A DNA stretch of 64,000 nucleotides, taken from positions 62,001-126,000 of the forward strand of contig JAICUB010000013.1 of the NCBI GenBank assembly GCA_025936045.1, given 5' to 3'. Positions 1-8,392 of the stretch are shown in pieces. The notes beneath the pieces were generated by a model, which had not been told where the DNA came from, did no database searches, and saw only the letters and a program-made list of their open reading frames with translations. Position 1 is the first letter of the stretch; each line of letters starts with the position of its first letter. The DNA is from Polyangiaceae bacterium (GTDB taxonomy: Bacteria; Myxococcota_A; Polyangia; Polyangiales; Polyangiaceae). Made by a program: the position numbers and the translations under genes.

Positions 1-930
1 CGCGATATCGTACGCGGTGCCGTGGTCGACGCTGGTACGCGGCACCGAGAGTCCCATCGTGACGTTCACCGCCTCGCCGAACGCGACGAGCTTCATCGGG
101 ATGGTCGCCTGGTCGTGGTACATCGCGACCACGCCGTCGTACTTGCCCGCGTAGGCGTAGCGGTACGCCGTTTCCGCGCCGATCGGGCCCTCGATGCGCG
201 CCGACCGCTCGCGCTTCTTCGCGAGCGCGACGCCCGGCACGATGGCACGCGCCTCTTCCTTGCCGAACATCTCGTTTTCGCCGGCGTGCGGGTTGAGCGA
301 CGCCACGGCGACTCGCGGCCGCTTACGGCCGAGCGCGGCGAGCAGACGCGCGAGCCAAACGGCGCCGTCGGCGACGCCGTTCGGCGTGAGCAGGCCGGGC
401 ACCTTTGCGAGCGGGACGTGCGTCGTGACGACGCTGGTCGCGAGCTTCGGCGCGACGAAGCACATGACGCTCGTCTTCGCTCCGTCGAGGTGCTGGAGCC
501 ACTCGGTGTGTCCGGCGAACTTCGACGCGCCGCGCGCTCCCGACGACGCGATGGCCGCTTTGCTGACGGGCGCCGTGGCGAGCGCGGTGCCACGATGCTT
601 TTTGACCAGCCGAAATGCCGTCTCGACGGCGGTGAGCTGCGCGGCGCCGGCCGCGCGGTTGGGCTTACCCGGCGAGCGATCCTTCGGGGTGAGCGCGGGC
701 CCCGCCTGTACGATTCCGATGCTGCCGCGGCGCGGCGGCGTGCCGTCGAAGGGCACCAAGTGCTGCTCCCCGACATGAACCATAGCCGCCGCCTCGAGCA
801 GCGTTCCTACGTCGCCGACGAGCACGATCGGCACGTCGCGCAAGCGAGCCGCCGCCGCGACCGAAACCTCCGGGCCGATCCCCGCGGGACAGCCGGTGGA
901 CACGAAGATCATGGGAGGGCGCCGGGGCAT
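1..930 (-). CDS. pdxA: 4-hydroxythreonine-4-phosphate dehydrogenase PdxA (3' end cut by window)
   Basis: Cytosolic enzyme of the DXP-dependent pyridoxal 5'-phosphate pathway; it oxidises 4-phospho-hydroxythreonine before ring closure by PdxJ. The 310 visible codons run off the left edge, so the C-terminus is missing. Family motifs are clear: GCPAGIGPEV near the N-terminus, NPHAGE in the middle, the metal/substrate segment MYHDQ, and RTSVDHGTAYDIA at the cut end. The ATG at 930 was chosen because a -10-like TACGCT lies nine bases upstream; an in-frame ATG at 912 would begin directly at the nucleotide-binding strand and is also possible. It is divergent from the LysE-type gene at 1050. Confidence 0.93.
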   Translation of the reverse strand, partial: MPRRPPMIFVSTGCPAGIGPEVSVAAAARLRDVPIVLVGDVGTLLEAAAMVHVGEQHLVPFDGTPPRRGSIGIVQAGPALTPKDRSPGKPNRAAGAAQLTAVETAFRLVKKHRGTALATAPVSKAAIASSGARGASKFAGHTEWLQHLDGAKTSVMCFVAPKLATSVVTTHVPLAKVPGLLTPNGVADGAVWLARLLAALGRKRPRVAVASLNPHAGENEMFGKEEARAIVPGVALAKKRERSARIEGPIGAETAYRYAYAGKYDGVVAMYHDQATIPMKLVAFGEAVNVTMGLSVPRTSVDHGTAYDIA

Positions 931-939
931 CGGCGCGGG

Positions 940-945
940 AGCGTA
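940..945 (-). promoter_or_regulatory. putative -10 element of pdxA
   Basis: TACGCT on the minus strand lies nine bases before the pdxA start. No convincing -35 box is seen. It fits the short-leader pattern found at many genes in this window. Inferred from sequence only. Confidence 0.35.
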
Positions 946-1049
946 GCAGCAGGCTGCGCGCGCGTTTCGTCCAAAGTGTCACACTTTGGGCGTTGCAAGG
1001 ACCACGAGAGGCCGCGGGCGGTCCGCGGCGCTGGAACGGGCCTTGCTGT

Positions 1050-1772
1050 ATGAAGGTCGCGTTGTCCTTTTTGATCCCGGAGTTTCCGCTCGGGTTCGGA
1101 CTCGCGTTCATCGGCTCCGTGCCCATGAGCGGACCCGTGGCGGTGCTGTTCACGGATCGCCTGCTCCGCGGCGATCGCAGCACTGCGGCGCTGATCGCCC
1201 TCGGCGGCGCGCTCGTCGAGGCCGGATTCGCGCTCGGCATCGCGTTCGCGCTGCCACAGCTGTTCGGCCGCACCAAGCTGCTCGTGCTCGTCTCGCTCGC
1301 GCTCGGCGCGATCGTGATCACGACGCTCGGCTTGCTCCTGTTGCTGCGCCCGCAGCTCGCTCAGCGCTTCTCGGGGAGCGGGGAGCAGCGGGGGTTCGTC
1401 CGCGGCGCCCTGAGCACCCTGTTCAATCCGACGCTGCTCGCGACCTGGACGCTCGCGGTGAGCACGCTGTACGGAAACGGTTGGCTCTCGAGGCATTTCC
1501 TCTCGGCCCTCAGCTTCGCCGTCGGCGTGTGTCTCGGCTCGCTCGCCTGGTTCGGCATTCTCATCGGAGTGACGGCGATTCGCCGCCGCAGCGTGGCTCC
1601 GGAAATGCGCGCGAAGATCCTGCGCGCGATGGGCGGCTTCCTCGTCGTCTCGGGCGTCTTTCTGTGCGTGCGCTTCGTCGTGGAGCTCACGCACCACGGC
1701 GAACGCCGCAACGGCGGCCTCGAGCGAGCCGGCCGCCTGCTCGACGAAGTCTCGCACCGGCGCAATCGGTAG
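1050..1772 (+). CDS. LysE/RhtB-family exporter
   Basis: Predicted inner-membrane amino-acid or metabolite exporter of 240 residues, close to the usual LysE/RhtB length. The N-terminal helix carries GSVPMSGPVAVLF, the equivalent of the conserved Gly/Pro-rich LysE motif, and about six hydrophobic helices follow. The open frame extends upstream to 993, but the ATG at 1050 places the start directly before the first membrane helix and is preferred. Substrate cannot be read from the sequence. The gene is divergent from pdxA and convergent with the regulator at 1822-2610. Confidence 0.75.
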   Translation: MKVALSFLIPEFPLGFGLAFIGSVPMSGPVAVLFTDRLLRGDRSTAALIALGGALVEAGFALGIAFALPQLFGRTKLLVLVSLALGAIVITTLGLLLLLRPQLAQRFSGSGEQRGFVRGALSTLFNPTLLATWTLAVSTLYGNGWLSRHFLSALSFAVGVCLGSLAWFGILIGVTAIRRRSVAPEMRAKILRAMGGFLVVSGVFLCVRFVVELTHHGERRNGGLERAGRLLDEVSHRRNR

Positions 1773-1821
1773 CTGCGCCCCCTCGCGCGCGACACTCCTC
1801 ACACGGCGCGCGCGGCCGTGC

Positions 1822-2610
1822 TCATTCGCTCTCGTCGCCTTCTTCGTCGTCTTTGGTGCGCGGGCCCGAGTCGTCGGCATCGGGTGAGCGCAGCTTGTAG
1901 CCGGAGCCGCGCAGCGTCTCGAGCGGGAGCGCGGGGCCGAGCTTTGCGCGCAGCCGCCGGACGTGAATGTCGACCGTACGAGGGCCGCCTTCGTAGCGGT
2001 TGCCCCAGACGCGCGCGAGGAGGTGCTCGCGCGAAAGCACCTTGCCGCGGCGCTCGCAGAGGTACGCGAGGAGCGCGAACTCCTTCGCGGTGAGCTGCAC
2101 GGCGCGGCCGTCCACGTAGACCTCGTGACCGGCCTTGTCGACCACGATGCCCGCGACCTTGTGCCGCTCTTCCGTCGCGAACTCGCTGCGCCGCCATTCG
2201 AGCGCGCGGATGCGTCCGTAAAGCTCTTCCGGCACGTACGGGTGCAGCACGAAATCATCGAAGCCGCTCGACGGCTCGATGCGCGCGATCTGCCCGACCG
2301 TCACGGCGATCACCGCGCCGACGTTGTCGAAGTACGGCTCCTTGCGCACGGCGCGGAGCGCGGCGACGGCGAGATCCGGCCGATCGAGCGCCTCGAACAC
2401 GAGCGCGCGCGGTCGCACCTCGAGCTCGTCGTCGTCGTCCGCGATGAGGTTCACCGGGTCGTCCCACAGATCCAGCGTGCGCACGGTCGCGCCGAGCTGG
2501 CGCAGCGTCGTGGCCGCCCCCTCCTCACGTTCGAGCATGGGGCCGTGGCCCACCACGGCGACGAAGCTCTTCGGCCTGCTGAGGGCCCTATCGAGAGATT
2601 TCGGTGCCAC
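1822..2610 (-). CDS. OmpR-type winged-helix regulator with degenerate receiver
   Basis: Two-domain DNA-binding regulator. The C-terminal ~105 residues are a typical OmpR/PhoB winged helix, with LTAKEFALLAYL, SREHLLARVWG and RTVDIHVRRLRAKLG. The N-terminal domain keeps the receiver layout but lacks its chemistry: the acidic pair after strand 1 reads VVGHG, the phosphoacceptor position reads VFEALDRPD (Glu about residue 73), and the conserved Lys is His in DDFVLHPY (about residue 123). Phosphorylation-independent action is inferred. The GTG at 2610 overlaps the end of tldD by 23 bp; an ATG at 2697 would overlap by 110 bp, so the start is uncertain. Confidence 0.8.
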   Translation of the reverse strand: MAPKSLDRALSRPKSFVAVVGHGPMLEREEGAATTLRQLGATVRTLDLWDDPVNLIADDDDELEVRPRALVFEALDRPDLAVAALRAVRKEPYFDNVGAVIAVTVGQIARIEPSSGFDDFVLHPYVPEELYGRIRALEWRRSEFATEERHKVAGIVVDKAGHEVYVDGRAVQLTAKEFALLAYLCERRGKVLSREHLLARVWGNRYEGGPRTVDIHVRRLRAKLGPALPLETLRGSGYKLRSPDADDSGPRTKDDEEGDESE

Positions 2611-4036
2611 CAACGGTGATTCGCCCAATCTTGAGGGTTGGACAGCCGACGCCGACTGGAACGCTCTGTCCATCTTTGCCACAGGTCCAGATTCCATCGG
2701 AGAGCGCCACGTCCTTTCCGAGCATGGATACTTCTCTCAATGTTTCGGGACCGTTGCCGATAAGGTTCACGTTTTTCAGGGGTGCAGTTAGTTTCCCGTT
2801 TTCGATCAGGTAGCTCTCGGTCAGCGAGAAGACGAAGTCTCCGTTCGAGATATCGACCTGCCCGCCGCCGAAGGACCGCGCGTAGATGCCGCGCTCCACG
2901 CTGCGCACGATTTCTTCGGGATCATGCGGGCCCGCGAGCAGCACCGTGTTGGTCATGCGAGGCATCGGCGCGGCGGCGAAGCTCTCGCGCCGGCCGTTCC
3001 CCGTGGGGTTTACCTTGAAGTGCCCTGCGGACAGCCGGTCCTGCATGTAACCGGCGAGGATCCCGTTTTCGATGAGAACGCTGCGCGTGGGCTCGATGCC
3101 CTCGTCGTCCACGTTGATGGAACCGCGGCTCTGAAGCAGCGTCGGGTCGTCCACCACGGTGCAGAGCTCGCTCGCGACCACTTGCCCGACCCGCCCGGTG
3201 TAGTTGCTGGTGCCCTTGCGATTGAAGTCGGCCTCCAGGCCGTGACCCACCGCTTCATGAAGTAGAATGCCGCTGTCGCCGGGCGCGAGCACGACGGGCA
3301 TCTGCCCGGCGGGCGCCGGACGCGCGTCGAGCAGCACGATGGCTTGCCGCGCGGCCTCACGGCCGTGCCATTCGGGCGTCTTGTCGTCGAAGTAGCCGAG
3401 CGTCTTGCGCCCGCCGCCGCCGCTGCGACCGGATTCACGCCGTCCTGCGTGCTCGGCAACCGCCGAAACGCCGAAGCGCAGGAGCGGCTGCACGTCGTGC
3501 GCCATGCGTCCGTCGCTCGTCACGACCAGAATTTCGCGCACCTCCTCGGCGAACGTCACGCTCACTTTCACGATGCGCGCGTCCGCGGCGTGCGCCGCTT
3601 TGCTCGCTCGCTCGAGGAGCGAGCGCTTCTCGAGACCCGAGAGATCGATGCTCGGCGCGTCCAGGAGGTAGCGCTCGGGCAAGAGCAGCGGCTCGATGCG
3701 CACGGGCGGCGGCGTCGCACCCGAGCTCGCGATGCGCGCCGCAGTCTCGGCGGCGCGCCGCATCGATTCCCACTCCAGATCCTCGACGTGCGCGTAGCCA
3801 GTCGCGTCGCCCTGGCGCACCCGCACGCCGAGCCCGAGCGAAACGCCGCGCGACGCGCTGCGCGTGATGCCCTCCTCGAACGTGAGCCCGCCGCCCGCGC
3901 GATATTCGAAAAACAGGTCCGCGTAGTCGCCGCCGCGCGAGAGCGCAATGGCGAGCAAGCGGGTCGCGAGGTCGGCGTCGACCGGCTGCGACCCGCGTGG
4001 ACCGAACGGCGCGAAGTAGCGAGCGCTCTGCGTCAT
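2588..4036 (-). CDS. tldD: TldD family metalloprotease
   Basis: Zinc-dependent peptidase subunit of 482 residues, matching the E. coli TldD length. The HExxxH zinc motif is intact at residues 260-265 (HEAVGHGLEAD). The C-terminal barrel shows NGDFVFSLTESYLIENG and GKDGQSVPVGVG, typical of the family. In well-studied bacteria TldD pairs with TldE/PmbA, which processes or degrades small peptides with it. No tldE is present in this window. The ATG at 4036 follows a good -10 hexamer (TATTAT). The downstream regulator overlaps its 3' end and is probably co-transcribed. Confidence 0.93.
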   Translation of the reverse strand: MTQSARYFAPFGPRGSQPVDADLATRLLAIALSRGGDYADLFFEYRAGGGLTFEEGITRSASRGVSLGLGVRVRQGDATGYAHVEDLEWESMRRAAETAARIASSGATPPPVRIEPLLLPERYLLDAPSIDLSGLEKRSLLERASKAAHAADARIVKVSVTFAEEVREILVVTSDGRMAHDVQPLLRFGVSAVAEHAGRRESGRSGGGGRKTLGYFDDKTPEWHGREAARQAIVLLDARPAPAGQMPVVLAPGDSGILLHEAVGHGLEADFNRKGTSNYTGRVGQVVASELCTVVDDPTLLQSRGSINVDDEGIEPTRSVLIENGILAGYMQDRLSAGHFKVNPTGNGRRESFAAAPMPRMTNTVLLAGPHDPEEIVRSVERGIYARSFGGGQVDISNGDFVFSLTESYLIENGKLTAPLKNVNLIGNGPETLREVSMLGKDVALSDGIWTCGKDGQSVPVGVGCPTLKIGRITVGGTEISR

Positions 4037-4045
4037 GGCAAAAAG

Positions 4046-4051
4046 ATAATA
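4046..4051 (-). promoter_or_regulatory. putative -10 element of tldD
   Basis: TATTAT on the minus strand, five of six matches to TATAAT, ends nine bases before the tldD ATG. It lies in a short AT-rich patch within otherwise GC-rich DNA. No obvious -35 is seen. Confidence 0.5.
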
Positions 4052-4113
4052 CGGCCAAAAGGCGGAGCGCGTTTCACGACGTCGCGGGCGCGCCCGCTCG
4101 GAACGCAGCCCGC

Positions 4114-5835
4114 TCAGCGTTCCGCGAGCTCGGCCGTGAGCGGCGGCGGGCCCGGTATTTCGGGCGAATTCGCGACGTTCAGGCTCTGTTCGAGCCACTC
4201 GAGCCGCGGGCGCACGCGGTACCAAATGCTGCGGTCGGGCGTCCGGAACGCCTCGAACTGCCACGTCTGCAAGAGCGGGCGTCCCGGGTTGCCCGCGAGC
4301 GCGATGGGCATGCCCGTCACCGGGTCGCTCTCGTAAACGAAGAAGGAGTGGAAGTGCATGATCTTCGGCTTCCACGGCTTGTCCCAGGGCGCGTAGCCCC
4401 GGATGAGCACGACGTCGCCGGGACGGAACGTGGGCGCCGCCGCGACCAGGTAATCCGCGAGACGCTTGCCGAACTTGAACGGCACGCGCTCGTTCTCCGG
4501 CAGCGTGTACACGTCGAAGGACTCCGGGTGCCGCTCCGCGTAGTCGATGAAGCTCGTCGCGCGGCGGCGCTGTTCGTCGGGGAGCGTCGTGAAATCCAGC
4601 TTGCCGACGACGCGCCCGCGCGGTTCGCCGCGAGGCCGCCACCACGTGCCGCTCGCGCGCTCGAAGCTGTCGAAGATGAAATCGACGCACACCTCGGGCA
4701 CGAGCGGCCGGCCCGTCGCGTTGAACACGTAATACTTGTCGGTCTGAAACTCGAAGTCGTTCCGCCCGTTTTCGTAGGCGGCGAGCCACTGACCGCGGAG
4801 CCGTCCGTCTTGCTGGCCATACTCCGTGAGCGGCTCGTCGAACGGCAAGCCCTCCTGCACGCCCGCGCGAATCGCGGAGCGGAGCGGAGCGAGCGCTCGT
4901 TCCCGGCGCGCGTGCTCCGAGCGCGCCGCTCCGAGCGCCTCTTCGCTGCCTTGCGGCACCACCTCGCACACGAGGCTCAAGTGCGCGCCTTCGGACGCGA
5001 GCAGCGTCGGCACCGAAAGCGCGCCGTAGCGCAGATTCGCGACGATGCGCTCGGCGCCGAGCCGCTTCACGTCCACGGCGTCGAAGCCGAGCGCTTGCCG
5101 CAAGGCGCGGAAATCACGGTGCAGCGGGGCCGGCGGCGTCCCGGCGCCGATGCGATCGAACAAGAGCAGCTTCACGCGTTGCCCGCGCTCGGCGCCGTCG
5201 GTAAAGACGTAGCGTCCGGCTTTCGTGCGGTCGGCGTGGAGCGTGCGTTCGCCGCGCTGGATCCAGACGCTGTGGTCGCTGAAGAGCATCTGCACCGTCA
5301 CGAGGTCGACCAGCGCGAACGCGAGCTCGGGACGGTCCGCATAGAGGTAACCGTCGCGCAAGAGCACGGCGCGCCCGAGCTCGGGGTTCTGCGAGAACAC
5401 CGGCCAGAGCTTGTCGAGGATGCTCCACGGCGAGCTCGTCGTCTTGAGCATCGTGCGGTAGGTCCGCGCGGCTTCACTACCCTTTTCGTTCGCGGCAGGC
5501 TCGCGCGTGAAGAGCACCGGCTCCGACTTCGCGTAGAGCAGCACCACGTCCCGGCTCTTGTCGAGCCGTGGCGTGCCGGCCTCGGCAGGCATGCGTTCCG
5601 CTTCGTCGATGAGCTCGCTACAGCTCGCGTTCCGCGCGGGCTCGGAGCTTTGGTTGGGCGCTTCCTCCGCGCGGACGGCCACGCTCGCGGGACGAACCTC
5701 CGCCTTCGCGCTGCCTGTGCGAGCGCGTTCGGCGTGGGCTGGTCTACCGGTTTCCCAGCGCGTATCGCCGTGCGCGGGCGCAAGCGCCAGGAGCAGCACT
5801 GCACTCGATCGACTGAGAATGCGCGATATCGACAT
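4114..5835 (-). CDS. secreted protein with C-terminal NlpC/P60-like (papain-fold) domain
   Basis: Exported protein of 573 residues from the preferred ATG at 5835, which gives a clean signal peptide (MSISRILSRSS then LLLALAPAHG). An ATG eight codons earlier is possible. The middle (about 90-360) is not recognised. The C-terminal third looks like a papain-fold amidase or peptidase: Cys383 begins a helix in PEVCVDFIFDSF, PGDVVLIRG precedes a strand with MHFHSFFVYE (His494/496), and Asn516 follows in ALAGNPG. The C-H-N order and spacing suggest an NlpC/P60 or CHAP relative acting on peptidoglycan or peptide amides. This assignment is my inference; no close family was recognised. Confidence 0.6.
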   Translation of the reverse strand: MSISRILSRSSAVLLLALAPAHGDTRWETGRPAHAERARTGSAKAEVRPASVAVRAEEAPNQSSEPARNASCSELIDEAERMPAEAGTPRLDKSRDVVLLYAKSEPVLFTREPAANEKGSEAARTYRTMLKTTSSPWSILDKLWPVFSQNPELGRAVLLRDGYLYADRPELAFALVDLVTVQMLFSDHSVWIQRGERTLHADRTKAGRYVFTDGAERGQRVKLLLFDRIGAGTPPAPLHRDFRALRQALGFDAVDVKRLGAERIVANLRYGALSVPTLLASEGAHLSLVCEVVPQGSEEALGAARSEHARRERALAPLRSAIRAGVQEGLPFDEPLTEYGQQDGRLRGQWLAAYENGRNDFEFQTDKYYVFNATGRPLVPEVCVDFIFDSFERASGTWWRPRGEPRGRVVGKLDFTTLPDEQRRRATSFIDYAERHPESFDVYTLPENERVPFKFGKRLADYLVAAAPTFRPGDVVLIRGYAPWDKPWKPKIMHFHSFFVYESDPVTGMPIALAGNPGRPLLQTWQFEAFRTPDRSIWYRVRPRLEWLEQSLNVANSPEIPGPPPLTAELAER

Positions 5836-5961
5836 GCGCACGCGCCGGGCGGACGGCACCCGACGTACTCAATGTGATGCTCAATCACCGAGTCCGCTAG
5901 TCCTACATCGGCACCACCCGCGGGAGTGGACCGCGCGCGACTTTGGCGCCGTGCGTCGTCT

Positions 5962-6441
5962 TCAGAGCGTGTCGTCGCAGGCGAGTAACGCGGCGCGACG
6001 GGTGGCGCAGGCAAAGTCGCCGTCCGCGGGCGGGACGGCGCCCGCGTCGAGCCAGGTGAGCAAGGTCGTTCGCTCTTCGCAGCTGAGCGGCTCGACGGGC
6101 GGGTCGAGCGCGAGCGCGACATACGGCATTTCGCGCGATTCGACCGCGGCGCGCATGCGGTCGGCGCGGGTACGGCCGGGATCGCTCGCGGTGGGGGCGG
6201 GCTCGGTCATCGCGTCGTAGCTCTGGAGCGAAAACGGGGCGCCGTTCGCCGGCGGATCCGAGTGGCAGCGGACGCATTTGGCCGCCACGACGGCCGCCGC
6301 GTCGCAGAAGCCGACGGGGACGGCTTCGTTGCCGGACGACGACAGGCTCGGGAGAAGCTCGCCGTCCGGGCTCGCGCACGCGGCGCCGAACAGAGCCGCG
6401 AGCAGGGCGCTCCACGGCACCCGCAAGGCGCGCGACTTCAT
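5962..6441 (-). CDS. small lipoprotein with one heme-c motif
   Basis: Predicted lipoprotein of 159 residues. The signal peptide ends in the lipobox-like GAAC at about residue 20. A single CVRCH motif can bind covalent heme c, so the protein may be a monoheme cytochrome on the outside of a membrane. Additional Cys residues near the C-terminus (LSCEE, DFACAT, LLACDD) could form disulfides. It is the last gene of a five-gene operon and its ATG overlaps the stop of the preceding gene by 4 bp (ATGA). The redox partner is unknown. Confidence 0.72.
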   Translation of the reverse strand: MKSRALRVPWSALLAALFGAACASPDGELLPSLSSSGNEAVPVGFCDAAAVVAAKCVRCHSDPPANGAPFSLQSYDAMTEPAPTASDPGRTRADRMRAAVESREMPYVALALDPPVEPLSCEERTTLLTWLDAGAVPPADGDFACATRRAALLACDDTL

Positions 6442-7385
6442 TGACCCGTGGCTTCGCAGAGCGTGACGCCCATGGCGTGCTCGCAGTGCTCGTCCGCGTC
6501 GGCCATCGCGGCGGAGGCGACGTGGAAGAGCCGGCAGAGCGCGTGGTTGCCGTCCGAAACGAGCGGGTTCGTGTCCGAGTACGGAACCGTCGCTTGCGGC
6601 AGCGCGTTGCAGGTCGCAAGGCAGTCGTCGTTGCTCGCGAAGTGATACATGCCCGCCGTTTGCTGCGTGCACACCTGAGCCATCAGCGTGCAGTAGCCTT
6701 CGCACACCGTGCCGCAGCGGCCGTCGCCGCCCGGCCCCGCTTCACGGCAATAGCCCGCGGTCTCGGCGCCGTTCGTGTAGCGCGTTTTTTGCGCATATTT
6801 CAGGCGACAGGCCACGCTGTCGTCGTCGGCACCGCCGACGGTGCCTTGCGGCAAGAGATGGCAGATCGTCATGCACTGGTCGCGGTCGCGGTACTGTTCC
6901 GCGTCGCTCTTGCACGCGTCGTCGAGGATGTCGCAATACTCGTTGCAGAGGTCGACGGGCCCGCTCGCAGGTGCGCCGCCCGCGCCGGCCTCGCCGCTCG
7001 CGCCGTCATCGTGCTCGCCGTGCTCGCCGCCCGTCACGGTCGAGCCGCCCGTGGCCGACGAGCCACCCGTCCCCGGCGTGCCGTGGGTCGCGCCAGCTTC
7101 GCCGTCATCGGCGCTGGAGCCGCCGCTGTGAGCCTTTTGTCCCGAGGAGCCGCCGCTCGCCGTCTGTTGGCCGCCGCTCGTTCCGCCCGTGGAGACACCG
7201 GTGGCGTCGGTGCCACCGGCGCCGCTCGGGCTCGCGGGCGCGTGTCCCGCGCTTCCCGCGCCGGCCGCCGTCAGGCGCGGGTCCACGCTCGCCGAATCGA
7301 TGCCGAGCATTTGGTTGCAGGCCGCGAGCGCGCCGAGCGCGCCGGCGCCCGCGAGCGTCCAGGCACGAAATCGTGAGGTCGCCAT
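6438..7385 (-). CDS. lipoprotein with two six-cysteine modules on a Gly/Ser stalk
   Basis: Predicted surface lipoprotein of 315 residues. A signal peptide ends at a lipobox-like LAAC. A Gly/Ser/Thr-rich low-complexity stalk of about 110 residues follows, then two copies of a cysteine module: CNEYC-x6-C with CMTIC and CRLKY, and CEGYC-x6-C with CLATC and CRLFH. The module is C-x3-C-x6-C, then C-x3-C, then C-R. One copy recurs in the lipoprotein at 41820-42293. The fold and function are not known to me; disulfide bonding is likely if it is extracytoplasmic. The start overlaps the upstream stop by one base (TGATG), implying translational coupling. Confidence 0.72.
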   Translation of the reverse strand: MATSRFRAWTLAGAGALGALAACNQMLGIDSASVDPRLTAAGAGSAGHAPASPSGAGGTDATGVSTGGTSGGQQTASGGSSGQKAHSGGSSADDGEAGATHGTPGTGGSSATGGSTVTGGEHGEHDDGASGEAGAGGAPASGPVDLCNEYCDILDDACKSDAEQYRDRDQCMTICHLLPQGTVGGADDDSVACRLKYAQKTRYTNGAETAGYCREAGPGGDGRCGTVCEGYCTLMAQVCTQQTAGMYHFASNDDCLATCNALPQATVPYSDTNPLVSDGNHALCRLFHVASAAMADADEHCEHAMGVTLCEATGQ

Positions 7386-8392
7386 CAGAGCCTCCCCGTG
7401 AGCGCGACGAAGCCGCCGTTCGGCGCGAGCTTCGCGTCCACGCGGACGTCCGGCCCGTGCGTGCGCGGCGCCGTGAGCAAGAGCACGACACCCGTGACAG
7501 TGAGCGCGGCGCCCGCGAGCACGGCACCCGTCGCGACGTTGCCGTAGTTGATCGCTTCGCCGCGCAGCGACGCGCCCGTCGAGTCGCAGGCGTTCGGCTC
7601 GCTCACGAGGCAGTGCGCATGCGAGTCGGTGTCGAGGGAGTGCGCGCGGTAGGCGAGCAACCCGGCGCCGGCGAGCGAGACCACGCCGAGAGCGCCGACG
7701 GAGTAGCCGAGCGTACGCTGGGTGGCGCCGGGCTTCGGGCGGCTCGGAGCCGCGGAAGACCGCTCGTTCGCGGCCGGAATCGCCACGCGCGGCTCGTGCT
7801 CGAAGCGCGGCACTTCGAGCACGAAGCTGCTCGGCCCCTGCGGCACCTCGCGCTCGAGGCTGATGACGCGATAGCCCGGCGCCCGAAACACGACGTGCTC
7901 GGAGCCGGGGTCCACGGGCAGCGGCGTGCCGAGCGACGCGAGCGGAATGGCGACGCCGTTCAGCGTCACGACGACGCCCGGCGGCAACCCACCCGGCGGC
8001 GGCTTGATCGCGAGCTTCGACAAGCGGCGTTCGAGATCGATGGCGCGCTCGTTCGCCGCTCGCTCGCGGTCCGCTTGGCCGCTCTGATGCGCGAGCGCGG
8101 CCGCTTCGCTGAAGAGCCCCCAGGCGCTCGCGGTGCGTCCCACGCGATCGTAGCAGTCCGCGAGCCAGAGCTTGATGCCGAGGCCGTTCTCGATGGCGCC
8201 GCTCGCTTCGAATTTGGCGCACGCCGCCTCGAATTTCTGCTGCGCCATCAGCTGGGTGCCTGCCTCGAACAGCGCTTCGGCGGCGGCCTTCTCGCTCGCC
8301 GTGGGCGCGCCGTGCGCGGGCACGGAAACGAGCAGCTGCCCGGCCAACGCCCACGCCGCCCGGCGCGCGCCCTTGAGCAGACGCGTCGTCAC
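7385..8392 (-). CDS. TPR/PEGA-like protein with two C-terminal membrane helices
   Basis: Envelope protein of 335 residues starting at a GTG that overlaps the upstream stop by 4 bp (GTGA). It has a signal-like N-terminus, a TPR-like helical segment (AAEALFEAGTQLMAQQKF onward), and a PEGA-like beta domain (VVVTLNGVAIPL, then VVFRAPGYRVISL). Two hydrophobic helices follow, separated by a short loop with two cysteines. PEGA domains are known in cell-surface proteins; a role here is not established. A paralogue with the same architecture sits at 42293-43303, also directly upstream of a six-Cys lipoprotein gene. Confidence 0.7.
   Translation of the reverse strand: MTTRLLKGARRAAWALAGQLLVSVPAHGAPTASEKAAAEALFEAGTQLMAQQKFEAACAKFEASGAIENGLGIKLWLADCYDRVGRTASAWGLFSEAAALAHQSGQADRERAANERAIDLERRLSKLAIKPPPGGLPPGVVVTLNGVAIPLASLGTPLPVDPGSEHVVFRAPGYRVISLEREVPQGPSSFVLEVPRFEHEPRVAIPAANERSSAAPSRPKPGATQRTLGYSVGALGVVSLAGAGLLAYRAHSLDTDSHAHCLVSEPNACDSTGASLRGEAINYGNVATGAVLAGAALTVTGVVLLLTAPRTHGPDVRVDAKLAPNGGFVALTGRL

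Noticed and set aside
2611-2697. Extended N-terminus of the OmpR-type regulator from the ATG at 2697
   Set aside because: It would overlap tldD by 110 bp and add residues with no receiver similarity. The GTG at 2610 is more economical, though not proven.
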